Assembly (NCBI GenBank): GCA_032988165.1
Contig: JANTQF010000087.1
Coordinates: forward strand, 1-64,000
Length of the DNA stretch: 64,000 nucleotides
Direction of reading: 5' to 3'
From: Emmonsiellopsis sp. PD_33
Taxonomy: Eukaryota; Ascomycota; Eurotiomycetes; Onygenales; Ajellomycetaceae
Shown: in pieces, positions 1 to 11,184 of the stretch
Layout of the letters: every line of letters begins with the position of its first letter
Numbering within the stretch: position 1 is the first letter of the stretch
Notes under the pieces: generated by a model
What the model saw: only the letters and a program-made list of their open reading frames with translations
The model's database searches: none
What the model was told of the DNA's origin: nothing
Translations under genes and position numbers: made by a program

Positions 1-33
1 GGTGGGGGTGGGTGTGTGGTGGGCTGGTGTGGG

Positions 34-67
<34 letters not shown>

Positions 68-1407
68 GGGGGGGGGTGGGGGGTGGGGGGGGGGTGGGTG
101 GGGGGGGGGGGGGGGGGGGGGGGATGTAATGTGATGTGTGTGATGTATGTGATCATGATAGATAAGATGAATTGCAAGTGTGTTTGTTTATTGAACTATA
201 TATATTATATAAACTGGTCAGTTAGTTAGTTATGAAGAGGGTAAAAAGTGTGCGAGGAGAGAGAGAGAGCTAACCAACCAAACATGCCATATGATATAAA
301 ATGGAATGAATTGGGGAGAGAGTCTATTCTCTGTGTACCTACCTGCCTGCCTTATCTAAAGAGAGACAAGATATCTATCTATATATCTCCGAATAAGGTC
401 AGAATTAGATCAGATCAGATCAGCAGGTCTATTTCTTAGCTGTAGACGTAAACAAATATCTAGACACCCTGCCCTCCCCCCTTTACCAAATTAACTAACC
501 TAACCAACCATCCATCCAACCATCCACAGTCTCCATCCCACAACTCACCCGCTAACTCGACGAGATATCCACCCTGCGCACCAGGCCCGTGGGGAGGGAC
601 GAGGGGTTGGTTTCACGACGAATACCCATACATACATACCCAACCGCAACCATGTTGGATGGTGATGGTGATGGAGTTATAACAGCTTACTTGGGTGGGT
701 ATAGGTTTAATATATACCTACACCTTCCATTCCCTCCTTTCCTTCTTACTTACCTACCCCTTACCCCTTACCCACCACCACCCCTAATAAAAGAAAACAA
801 CAGAAAACTCATTTAAAAGCTAAATTGATTAGATCAGATTAGATAGAACTGCATTCAAACTGAATTAAAATAAAAAGCTAAACTTGCCAACTGTCAATAG
901 GTAACTATACTTAACCTGTTAGTTAATTAGTTAACAGTTTAGGCTTGGTTCCAAAGGATACTGAAATTATTAAATTAAATAAGGGACCAAAAAAAAACCC
1001 CTATTAAAACCAACACTTCCTTACTTTCTTTCCATTTCCACTTTACTTAACTTCCTTGCTATGTAGCAAAGGGAATGAATACTAAATGCAATAGATGCAA
1101 TGCAATGCATTGATTACACAACAAGAACCATAAAAAAAAGGGGGAAGAAAACTAACCCCCCCCCATCCTACCCTACCCCATCCTATCCACCCACCCACCA
1201 CATTATTTAAAAAAAGAGAAAAAAAGAAAAAGCCCACAGTAAAAGACAGGGCAAGGGAATCATCGAATCAACCAGGTAAGGTAAGGTAAGCCTCAACCAA
1301 ACAAAACAAAACAAAACAAAAAAACAACTCGCTATCCACTACCCATCCACCCCCCTTGTAACCACCATCCAACCCCCCCTATACCACCAACATCCCCCCA
1401 ACTTTCT
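1..1407. repeat. G-rich tract followed by gene-free low-complexity DNA
   Basis: The first ~123 bases are almost only G with scattered T on the plus strand, in uninterrupted G runs of more than 20. Such a tract can form G-quadruplex DNA and is hard to assemble. From 124 to 1407 the sequence is a mix of short direct repeats (GATCA units near 408-422, CATCCAA units near 510, ACAAA units near 1300) and C-rich runs. No open frame here has coding character. It forms the 3' flank of the transporter gene at 1408. Confidence 0.8.
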
Positions 1408-3114
1408 CTACTTCCCCCCCCTATCCTCCAACAACGCCGTCGGCGCCACCTCCTCCAACGTCTCATCCGAGAATTTCAAATCCTCCTCAATATCCACCGT
1501 ATCCTTAATCTTGAACAAAATGACCGGCAGCGCGACGAGCATGGAGCCGCACAGCAGGCCCCAGTTGATGCCGAAGGTGGCCATGAAGGAGACTTTTTGG
1601 TCGTCGATTCTGTTTTAAACAAGAAAATGGGTTAGTTGGGTGGGGTTAGTAATAAAGGGGGGGGGGAGGGGGGACGCACTGCCAGGTAACGGCCGAGCCG
1701 ACGGATTGCAGGCCCTTGTAGAAGCCGGCGAAGTTGGCGAGTTTGCGGCCGTTGTTGGTTAGGGAGCCCATGAACCTAGGACTCGTGTTAGTTGCAAATG
1801 CAATTGTGGTTTGAAAATGATAAAGATCTCACCAGTAGACACAGGTCTGGAAGGCGGCGTCGTAAAAGCCGTAAAAGATGTACAGGAACATGCCGCCAAT
1901 ATACTTGGACTCCTTCCAGTCGATACGGTACGAATCCTCAGGCGCGGTGTCTTCGCGCGTATACTCCCTCTGCCACACGTAGCCGCCGCCCCAGATGGCC
2001 ATGGTGATGATGAAGAGCGAGGCGAGGCCGACACGGGCGCGGGTGGTGCGGCGGAGGAATTTGCTGTCCAGGACGTAGCCGTAGACGAAGGAGCCGAGCA
2101 TCTGGGCGAGGTAGTAGAGGCATCCGTTGAGGGCGCGGGTGCGGATGTTGAAGCGGGCGCTGTTGATGTTGTTGAAGTGGTAGGTGTAGAACCAATTGGA
2201 GGCGATGAACATGGGGAACAGGGCGATGATGTAGTAGTCTGTGCGGAGGACTTGCACGAGACCCTTGAACTCGGAGAGCCAGGAGGGGTTCTTCATGACG
2301 ATGACTTTGGAGCCGTCGGGGCGGCGCACGTGCTTGGAGTCGACGAGGAAGAAGCACAGGATGAAGCCGACGAACATGAGGACCATGAAGGCGATGTAGG
2401 TGGAGTCGGCGACGGCCTTGCCGGAGGGGTTGTTGAGGTTTTGGAACAGGGGGACCTATGTGGTGGTTAGACACGTGGAGATATGTAGAATGTGCGTGAG
2501 GATATGCATGTATGGTGTGTGCATGCAGGACATACCAAGTTCCCAATGACGGCGCCAAGGTTGAAGATGATCCAGAACCACGAGATGAAGCGGCCCTTGG
2601 ATTTCTCATCGGGATAGCTCATCATCACGGCGCCCTGGGCGCACCACAGACAGCCGGCGCAAGCACCCAGCAAGGCGCCTGCAAAGGTGAGGAAACCGAG
2701 ATTGCGGTTGTGGTTGTAAGACAACATGGAGCCGACGTAGAGGAAGTAGCCGAAGCCGCCAAACATGAGGGTGAAGCGCAGGCCGATGCGGTTGGCGATG
2801 GAGCCGGCGAAGAAGCCGACGACGGCAAAGGTGCTGTACAAGGCGGTGTTGCCCTGGTTGACGGCGTGGGCATCTTGCTGGCCGCCTCCGCCCAGGCCGT
2901 TGAGGGCGTTGTACATGCCGGGACACATGAAGCAGACAAAGGACACGATGAGCAGCTGGGAGACGGGCGAGGCATAGTAGGGCAGCGTGAGGGGGCCGAT
3001 CTTGTGCGATTTGTACATCCACGGGCTGCCCGACAGCACCTCGGGGGCGGCGGCGGCCTCCTCGTCGGCGGCCTTGTCGACCTGGGGGTCAGCGGTCTTC
3101 TCCTGGGAAGACAT
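1408..3114 (-). CDS. UNC-93-like (DUF895) MFS transporter
   Basis: Exons run 3114-2536, 2455-1833, 1775-1680 and 1609-1408, giving 1500 nt and 499 aa; all introns are GT..AG and phases agree. The protein has a hydrophilic N-terminus and then about 12 hydrophobic segments. An early PGMYNALNGLGGGGQ stretch and a later NRIGLRFTLMFGG loop are typical of fungal UNC-93/DUF895 proteins of the major facilitator superfamily. It should be a plasma- or internal-membrane solute carrier; the substrate cannot be read from the sequence. It is transcribed divergently from the GlcNAc-6-P deacetylase gene across a 1.5 kb gap, so a role in uptake for that pathway is possible, but this is inference from position. 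The start is the only ATG before the first membrane segment in a good context. Confidence 0.88.
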
Positions 3115-4620
3115 AGCTATGTGGAGTTAGTGGTGTAGATCGGGAGAGAAGAGACAGCACAGAGTAGTAGATAGTAAATAGCGCAGTGAGGAGAAGAGGA
3201 GGAGGATAGCATACCCAGCTGTTGGAGCAGTGTTGGTCAATTGGTGATTGAAGTGCTTAGCTGGGGTGGATGCCAGCACGGAGACGAGGGCGCACAGCTT
3301 GAGAGTAGGGATAGAGGTAGGGATAGGGTTGGAGAGAGGTAAAGAGGGAGAGGAGAAGAGAGAAGAGAAGAGAAGAAGAGACAGAGAGATGAGGTTGTCG
3401 AGGTGAGAAGAGAAGTTGCTGGGCGCGACGGCAGTTAAAGCAACCAACAACAACAACAACAAAGATAGCCACAGTCAGCAACTAGTTGTTCGATCTGTAA
3501 ATAGACGTGAATAGACAGCGGCCCCAGTCTCCACCGCAGAGTCAGATAAACACCCAACCGTGGCTGGAATCCGGGGATCAATCATCAACCATCAATCATC
3601 AGTCGCGTGTCGAGAGTCAAGTCGCAGTGACGGTGAGACGGGAATATCCAGATAAGAATAGCAGTGCGACCCGGCTGTGAGACTGAGACTGGCTGGGCTT
3701 GGTGGACGGAGAGTTACACCGTCAACTAAGTTGACTATGTGAATGCCTCTCTGCCATCACCTACCTACTCCATAACTCCATCTCCTCTCTCCTCATCTAC
3801 AACAACTACTACTCCCACTACCCCGACTTCTATCCCAGCTCTATTCATCCCGGTGATTCTTCAGCCACGAGGCCGGTCTCAGGTTGCAGCCGCGTGCAGA
3901 CACTGCAGAGTCGAGGAGAATGCTGCGGTGCGGCAGGGTTACATCTCATTTTACTTTTACTGCTTGCAGCTGCCCATTGGTTGCGAGTGTTGTCGGTGCT
4001 CACCTCATCAGCCACTTCTACCATAATAATAAAATAGTAATAATAATAAAATAATAATAATAAAATAATGATAATATCCTAATGTATTTTATATTTTCCT
4101 GCTGTATGGTTACATCCAAGTTACCATACCCCTGGTGTATCCACTGTACCATACATACCCTACCACTGTTTGTATCGCCCCATACACGTATTGTATCCAT
4201 GCATCATCATCAATATCTCCATCCCTCCATGAATCCTATGCAACACAACCCAACAACCCAACCCTCCAGCTGGCCCCGCTCTCGTTAGCAGCTTGACATC
4301 CATATCCCACTCACAGTTCACCTTGACTACATGACTACCTGACAGCCACTCTGATCGGCTGGAGCTGTGTGTTCCGACTCGGCTTTCGGGATCCATAGTC
4401 TGAGAAAGCTTGTCTGGGACATCCATCACTGTAGACTCGGAAATACCTGCTGTATTCACTGACATGCTTTATTCATATCCTTCACATCTACTAGTAGGAG
4501 CTGAATTGCTTACTTGCTGACTGCAACCAAATATATACTTCCATATTTCTATCCTCCTCCACTGAAGCCGCCTTCTGCTCGACCTCTCTCATTCAACCTA
4601 CAGTCAACATCTACACCACC
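3115..4620. promoter_or_regulatory. Divergent intergenic region, transporter / deacetylase
   Basis: About 1.5 kb separates two genes that are transcribed away from each other, so both promoters lie here. The transporter side (3120-3480) is a purine-rich strand, meaning a CT-rich leader for that gene. A TAA-type microsatellite covers roughly 4021-4078. The last 100 bases before the deacetylase ATG are CT-rich, as in many fungal core promoters. No convincing open frame was found inside. Confidence 0.6.
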
Positions 4621-6065
4621 ATGCCCTCCGCCATCTCCCCCTCCCCCTCCCCCTCTCCCTCCCCCTCTTCCTTCCCCCAAACACCAACCCCAAACACATC
4701 CCCAAACACATCCCCCACCCCCCGCATCACTAAATTCACAAACTGCCTCATCCCCCTCAACAACCAGCTCGTCCCCCGCGACATCTGGGTCGACTCCTCC
4801 ACAGGCAAGATCCTCGACCCCCAGCAGGCCTTCTACGAACACAAGCTCTCCCCAGACCAGACCCTCGACCTGGGCGGCCGCATCCTCGCCCCCGGCTTCA
4901 TAGACGTCCAGCTCAACGGCGCCATCGGCTTCGACTTTTCTGAACCCCGCGACACAAAAGAAGAATACGATGCCGGTCTGCGCGAGGTGAATAGGGCGCT
5001 GATCAGGACGGGCGTGACGAGCTATCTACCCACCGTGACGAGCCAGCGGGCAGAGGTCTATCCAAAGGTATTCATATCTACATATCCCATTCCCTGCGAG
5101 ATACCAACACAAAACCAAACCAGGTCCTCCCCTCCCTCGGCCCCTCCGGCGCGCCCCGCGACCCTTCCCACGGCGCCGAATCCCTCGGCGCCCACGTCGA
5201 AGGCCCCTTCCTCAGCCCCGGCAAAAACGGCATCCACAAAAAATCCGTCCTGCGCACCGCCCACACCGGCCTCCAAGACCTAATAGACGTCTACGGCGCC
5301 TCCAACATCCCCCCCGAAACCCCAGACACCGCCCCCGCCCAATCCCCCACCATAAAACTCCTCACCGCCGCCCCCGAACTCGGCACCATGCAATCCCTGA
5401 TCCCCGCCCTCTCCGCCCGCGGCATCGCCTACTCAATCGGCCACAGCGACGCAACCTACGAACAAGCCCTATCCGCCCTCTCCGCCGGCGCCCGCATGAT
5501 CACCCACCTCTTCAACGCCATGCGGCCCTTCGCCCACCGCCACCCAGGCATCTTCGGCCTGCTCGGCCAATCCGAACTCCCCGACTGCCCGCGCCCGTTC
5601 TACGGGTTGATAGCTGATGGCATCCACCTGCACCCGACCAGCGTGCAGATCGCGTTCAACGCGCATCCGGACGGCATGGTGCTGGTGACGGACGCGATGA
5701 AGCTGTGCGGCATGCCGGATGGGGAGTATGCGTGGACGAATGGGGAGAGGATTGTGAAGAGGGGCGCGCTGTTGACGCTTGTCGGGGGGGAGGGGGAGGG
5801 GAGGATTGCGGGGAGTAGTGCGACGTTGGTGCAGTGTGTTAATAACTTTCGGAGGTGGGCGGGGGCGCGGACGGTGGCGGCGATTAAGGCGGTGACGGAG
5901 ACGCCGGCGAGGATGTTGGGGGTTGAGGGGGTGAAGGGGGTGGTGAGGGTGGGGGCTGATGCGGATTTGGTGGTGTTGGAGGATGTGGTGGTTGAGGGGG
6001 AGGGGGAGGGGGGGAGGGAGTTGAGGGTTGAGCAGGTTTGGAAGTTTGGGGTTAGGGTTTATTAG
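4621..6065 (+). CDS. dac1: N-acetylglucosamine-6-phosphate deacetylase
   Basis: Two exons, 4621-5067 and 5124-6065 (intron 56 bp), give 462 aa. The enzyme removes acetate from GlcNAc-6-P to give glucosamine-6-P in the cytosol, the middle step of GlcNAc use. The amidohydrolase fold is clear: APGFIDVQLNG after the N-terminal sheet, the metal-binding glutamate in HVEGPFLSPGK (E175), the histidine motifs IGHSDAT and THLFNAM, and the catalytic aspartate in LVTDAMKLCG (D339). A serine/proline-rich leader of about 30 residues precedes the domain. The extreme C-terminus is rich in Gly/Glu/Val, with G-rich codons on the coding strand. The deaminase for the next step lies about 8 kb downstream. Called with confidence from motifs and length; the symbol follows the Trichoderma/Candida-style name. 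Confidence 0.95.
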
Positions 6066-7191
6066 GTAGGGGTGTATTTTTCTTTGATCTTCTTCTTCTT
6101 CTTCTTGTTTTAGTTCATTTTCTACAGTTTCCCATTCCTGTCTTGTTTCTTGATATATGCATACACAGTACAGCCAGTTCGTCAGTTATATACAACCACC
6201 AATGGATAAAATGACCAATAGACATCCATCCATCCCTCCATCCATTCTACCTACCCATCTACCTACCTACCTACATACATATCTACACAAGGTTCCTTTG
6301 AGAGCACACCGGTTGGCAGTTATCCTACCCAATTGAAAAACAATCGAATAAATAAATAATAATTACCCAATCAAACGATAAAACAAGCAAAAAATAAATT
6401 AATAAATAGATAAATAAAAAGTAATAATAATAAACTAGCAAAGCTAAGCTAAACTCCATCAAACGCGACAGAGGAATTAAAAAAAGCAACTCACACATGA
6501 GTTTGTGGCGATGACGTCACATCGCCTTATCTGATAAGATAAGATAAGATAAGATAGGATAAGAGAAAAGAAGAGCCACGGCAAGTTCAATCAATTCAAC
6601 GCATATGTGAGCGAGTTGAGTTGGGTTATCCTCTGCCACCATGAAAAGTAATAATAATTAGGAATAATAGAAATAATAAAATTAATAACTAGAACAAAAG
6701 CAGATCAAAATCAATTAAGAAGTAAGTTAATTAAAAATAAGCTGGGTTTTTTAGTTCTTTAGTCGGGAGAGTAAAACGCATCTCAAAATCAAACGAACAA
6801 CAAACAAAAACATTAATAAGAATTAAATAAGTAAAGTAAGTAAAGTAAGTAAAGAAAAGGAAAAAAACGAAAAACCATATTATCTTTTCTTTTCCACCTC
6901 CCGTGAATTTGTTGAAAAATCAAAACAAACGATTACTATTACTGTGTGAGAAAAACCCCTCATGATGATGCCGTGCCGTGCCATGCCGTGTTGCGTGCGT
7001 TGCATGCGTGCGTGCGTGCGACGTCGACGTCGAGAGAAGAGATGGAATATTGGAAATGGAACTGAAATGCTGGAGATTGGAAAGAAGCGGGTGTTCCTTT
7101 TCGAGAATGGGGACGGTTTGCCGTTGTCTGTAGGATTTTGTTTCGCAAAAAGGATTCCCCCTTCTTTCTATTTCTCTTTTTTTTTCATCCT
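6066..7191. other. Intergenic region between convergent genes
   Basis: This 1.1 kb lies between the 3' ends of the deacetylase (+) and the hydrophobin (-), so it should hold terminators rather than promoters. It contains CATC/CTAC microsatellites (6220-6290), AT-rich DNA, and an unusual CRE palindrome plus GATA array (separate entry). A GCGT repeat runs into ACGTCGACGTCG near 7000-7032. No coding frame is supported. Confidence 0.6.
6507..6562. promoter_or_regulatory. CRE palindrome next to a tandem GATA-site array
   Basis: A perfect TGACGTCA element at 6512-6519 sits inside a 7-bp inverted repeat (GGCGATG at 6507-6513, CATCGCC at 6520-6526). It is followed at once by TTATC (6528-6532) and six head-to-tail GATAA/GATAG pentamers (6533-6562). 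TGACGTCA is the binding site of bZIP ATF/CREB-type factors, and HGATAR is the site of GATA factors such as AreA. The position between two convergent genes is odd for a promoter. It may serve an unannotated transcript or be a chance microsatellite. Confidence 0.45.
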
Positions 7192-7736
7192 CTATAAGTT
7201 GAGGGTGATGGGGACGCAGCCGAGGAAGATGAGGCCGTTCTGTTTGGTTTTGGTTAGTCGGGTTTCTGTGAACTGGATGCGTTATGTAGAAAGGGGGGGG
7301 ATAGATATATATACCATCTTATTCTCATTGCAGCAGACAGCATTCGACTTGCACCCGTTCAGCAGATCAATGTTCAAGATCCCATCCATTGGCTGGCCTA
7401 TTCAATCCATCCATCCCTGTCAGCAAGCTCATCCTATCCCACATTTTCCTCAAAGTCCCGAATTAGATTAGGCTTAAACATACACTCAGTAGCAACGCTG
7501 CCACCATGCTTCTTCGCATCCTTATCCATGCCAATCATCTTGAGCGCCTTCTGGAGCGACTGATCCTCGCTCGACGTGCTGGTGTTGCAGCACTGCGGCT
7601 TGGAAGAGCAGGTCTTGCCGCCGTCGTTGCGGATGGCGAGCGGGGAGCCGACTTCGCCGCTGTGCGGGGGCAGGGCCAGCGCGCTGGCGAAGGTGGTGAT
7701 GAAGGCGGCGAGGGAGATGAAGATTTGGAGCTGCAT
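7192..7736 (-). CDS. Class I-type hydrophobin
   Basis: Three exons, 7736-7484, 7397-7315 and 7239-7192, give 127 aa. The first intron (7398-7483) splits a Cys codon and the second (7240-7314) has a perfect CTAAC branch site. A signal peptide of about 20 residues starts the protein. The eight-Cys hydrophobin signature is complete only after splicing: C-X5-CC-X34-C-X14-C-X5-CC-X12-C, ending GLIFLGCVPITLNL. Hydrophobins are secreted, self-assemble at air-water interfaces and coat spores and aerial hyphae; the spacing fits class I. A single-exon reading would stop after residue 100 and lose half the cysteines. The gene is convergent with the deacetylase and seems unrelated to GlcNAc use. Confidence 0.92.
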
Positions 7737-9399
7737 TTTGGCTGGTTGGGGGTTGTGGTTTTTTGTTTTTGTTTTGAGATGGGCGTGGGAGGGAGGTTGG
7801 TGGGTTTTTTGGTGTTTTGGTTTTTTGGTTTTTTTTCCGTCGGAAAGAGTGTGGGTGTAGTTGGAGTAATGAGTGTGGGGGATTCTTTGGATTTTAAATG
7901 ATTGGATGCTTTTGCTTTGCTTTGCTGCGCTTGATGAGGAGGGGAAAGAGGTGTTTGGGATCGGGGGGAGGGGGGTTTATATAGCTTTTTCTCCCCTCTG
8001 TGTGGGATGGGATGTTTTGCTGGTGAGGAGATGTCTCCTGCTCGAGGCATGGCGAGATAGACCACCGTCAGGGGGTTACGTGCAACATGGAGAGAGCGTG
8101 GAAGGTAACTATCTCCCCATCCCGGGCCCTAACATGGTGTCAGGAGTCGATGTGGCGTACTCAATCCGATGAGATTGATATTCGCAATCCAATCTAACTA
8201 CGTCCAGATCTGAAGAAGGGTTCACGAAGGTGGACGGGATCAGGGCTTGACGCAGGAACCGTCCCGTTTGTCAAGGTTCAGATTGCACAGAATCCATATT
8301 GGTGTGCGGTAGTTTCAGGATCAGTAACAGAAAATTCCAATAGTTCGTGATGCTCCTAATCAAACTGCGCAACGCAAGATGTTGGAAATCGAACCGGCCG
8401 GTACACCAGGTACCTGAGTAAATGTCACCGGCAAAGCAATGCAGGGTCGGGAGGCTTGCATAGGGACGGCCGAGCTCGAGCTTCTATTTCAATCAATGTG
8501 TATATGAAACGGTAGGGCGGGAGTAAACGTTCGTCGTTTACTGGAAATGGCAATTGTGAGGTCTGACTGGTGGTTTTGTCGAAGGTGTTTTATTTGCCTC
8601 CTGGCAATGGGGTCCGGTTTATTTTAAAATCCTCTTGTGGAAGTTGACGACGGGTATTGTGAATTTAGTAATCTAGTTAGTTTATGGGGTTCTAAAACAA
8701 GAGAAGATAAGAAGAGAGGCGGGGAGAGACATAGGGGGTTTGTCGGCATTTCCGTGAATAGTATCTAAGAACGGAGATCGAATGTAATTCTGAGAAGCGG
8801 CGATTTGTTGCTGGCTTGCGGAACGAACGGCGTTGGAATTGATATGTCGAGGTAGTATGCTACATCTGAGTTTGGATATCCGGCTGATCATCAAATCGCC
8901 ACGGTCGAAAAACATGCCCTGAAGAATTTTCTGTGTGACAGCCTAGGAGTCCACCTCAGTCCAGTCGAGGGCAAAATGGTTTTGTATGTCAAACGGTCTG
9001 ATCCAGCTGGCGATCAGTTTTCAAAAATCTCACAGCGATTTTTCACTTGGTCAACTGTGTGGAGATGAAGCTGTATCAGCTAAAAGTCGCTGTGTGGGGC
9101 TGCTAGTCTTAGCTGGTAACTATGCAGTTATTCCAGCAGCTATCAGGATGTTCCAGATTGTCCACAGGTTCGGAATCATAGGTGAAATATTTGTAAATGC
9201 AGAAAAAAATGAAGATATCTTGATGAAAAAGAATATCTAGTAAATTGACAGAATATTCTTATCAGAGAAAGGGAAAAAATACAACATCCAAAGCAACGAG
9301 ATCAGCCACCGGGTCTAAATAGAGATAGATATCACTTCAACAGAAAAGAAAAACAAAGAAAATTCGTTTCTTCCAAATATCATACCACAAGTCGACAAA
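7737..9399. other. Gene-free region upstream of hydrophobin
   Basis: This holds the hydrophobin promoter (7737 to about 8500, transcribed leftward) and the 3' flank of the choline oxidase. A short frame at 8986-9240 (+) starts with a true ATG but resembles nothing known and is not credited. A 13-bp inverted repeat with one mismatch (near 9026-9040 and 9082-9094) could form a hairpin. Confidence 0.5.
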
Positions 9400-11184
9400 T
9401 CACAACCGCGCAGCCTCCCTCGTCCACCCAGCCTCTTGCGCAATAATCTCCGCCGCCCGCTCCCCAACCGCCAACACCGTCAACATCGGGTTGATAGTCG
9501 GCATAACAGGGAAAACACCCGCATCCGCGATACGGAGCTTCTTCAACCCTCTCACCTTCAGCTGTGGGTCAACCACAGCCAGCGGATCCTTCTGCACGTC
9601 GCCCATCTTCGTCGTCCCAGCGGGGTGGTAGACAGTGTGCGCAGCACGGCGGCCGTACTCGCTCAGCTGCTCATCCGTAGTGACGTTGGGACCTGGTGCA
9701 ACCTCCCGTTTGATCCAGTCTCTGAAGGGAGCCTGCTGGGCGACTTTGCGCGCGGCCTTGAAGCCGGCAACGATGGTGGCGGCGTCATAGCCTTCTGGGT
9801 CGGTGAAGTAGCGGAAGTCGAGTGCCGGTTTGACGTTTGGATCGGCGGAGGTGAGGTAGATTCTGCCGCGCGAGCGCGGGCGGGGGATGTTGGGCGTCAT
9901 GCAGAAGGCATTGATGGGCACGTCATAGCCGAGACGCTCAGTGTTGAGACAGAAGGGGATTTGGTAGCAGTGCATCATGATATCTGCGGCGTCGCCGTCG
10001 AAGCCGGCCGCATTGGGTGCCTCGCGGCGGAGGAAGATTCCGGCGTCCGAGTCCATGGTGGTTTGGTTGGGTGGGACGGGCTGGTTGAGTTCCCAGATGA
10101 TAATGGTTTCCGGGTGGTCGAGCAGATTCTCGCCTACACCTGGTAGGTCTTTGACCACAGGTATTGAGAGAGAGGAGAGTTGTTCTTTGGGCCCAAGGCC
10201 GGACAGCAAAAGCAGGCGGGGGGTATCCACGGCTCCAGCACAGAGAATAGTCTCCCGTTTCGCGTTCAAGGTCAGTTTTGTTCCAGACTGAAGGGTGATG
10301 TTCACGCCTGTCACGGTATCACCAGCAACATTCACGCGCGAAACCCATGCGTTGGTGAGAATGGTCAAATTTGGCCGCTTCTCGTCTCCGCGAAGAATTG
10401 GGTGGATATAGGCGACGCTTGCACTGCTACGACGGCCATCATCCGGGTTGTACGAAACCGAGAAGAATCCCACACCCTCAGTCAACTTTCCCTTGGACCG
10501 AATTTCCTTGTTGAAGTCCTCAATGATCGGGATACCCAAGGCGGAGGAGCAAGAAGCCACCCAATCCTTGCACAGTTGGTTCCGATGGCGGGCGTGTACT
10601 GGCTGGACGGTGTTGCGCAGGTTGTCGAGGAGGCGGGTAAAAGTCTCGAAGGACCAGCCCTTGCAACCCATGCTCTCCCATACCTTGCAGTCATACTCGA
10701 ACGGGCGGAAGGAAATCAGGGTGTTATGGCTAGAGCAGCCACCAAGCACTTTGGCGCGGGAATGACGGATATGGCTGTTTCCTACAACGAAACGAAAAAA
10801 AAGCATGTAAGTGCTGCACAATTGCCGCGTGGGGGATCCGATTCAACCAAAAATGGAGTTCACATCGCCATCTGAATCTGGTGCTTGTGGGCCATTTTTG
10901 CTGGACTGTTAGCAGCAGCCGGGGGAGAGTAACGTACCCATTGGTTGTTCGGTGGTGGGATAGTCATAATCCAGCTCTCCTCCCAGCAGTTTGAGCCAGT
11001 CTTTAAGCAGGAGGACTCTGTCGTCCATGAAATCGCTGGGGCCGGCCTCGATCAGGAGAATCCTCATGCGCGGCAAGTATTCAGCCAGCCTGCTGGCGAT
11101 AACGCAACCGGCCGTGCCGCCGCCAACAATGACATAGTCATAGCTGTCGACATCGGCGGGGGAAATCTGTGTGGTGGTCGCCAT
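9400..11184 (-). CDS. choA: Choline oxidase (GMC flavoprotein)
   Basis: Exons 11184-10938 and 10781-9400 (intron 156 bp) give 542 aa. The protein is a GMC oxidoreductase: dinucleotide-binding GGGTAGC at residues 21-27, the second GMC signature around GAVDTPRLLLLSGLGP, and a C-terminal HPAGTTKMG (H468) with INPM (N513). LGGCSSHN places a histidine (H101) where bacterial choline oxidase binds FAD covalently (H99 in Arthrobacter), and H468/N513 match that enzyme's catalytic H466/N510. So choline oxidase fits better than a generic alcohol dehydrogenase. It oxidises choline to betaine aldehyde and on to betaine, releasing hydrogen peroxide. It is head-to-head with the betaine-aldehyde dehydrogenase gene. 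No signal peptide is seen. The upstream in-frame frame-open codons are ignored in favour of the ATG at 11184. Confidence 0.88.

Noticed and set aside
1811..2470. 219-codon frame on the plus strand
   Set aside because: Antisense shadow of the transporter gene; biased Gly/Glu/Val composition from GC-rich codons and no domain.
6533..6562. Tandem pentamers as a CRISPR-like array
   Set aside because: Units are 5 bp with no spacers, so this is a microsatellite or factor-site array.
9436..10875. Two long plus-strand frames (236 and 231 codons)
   Set aside because: Antisense to the choline oxidase, which has full GMC motifs.
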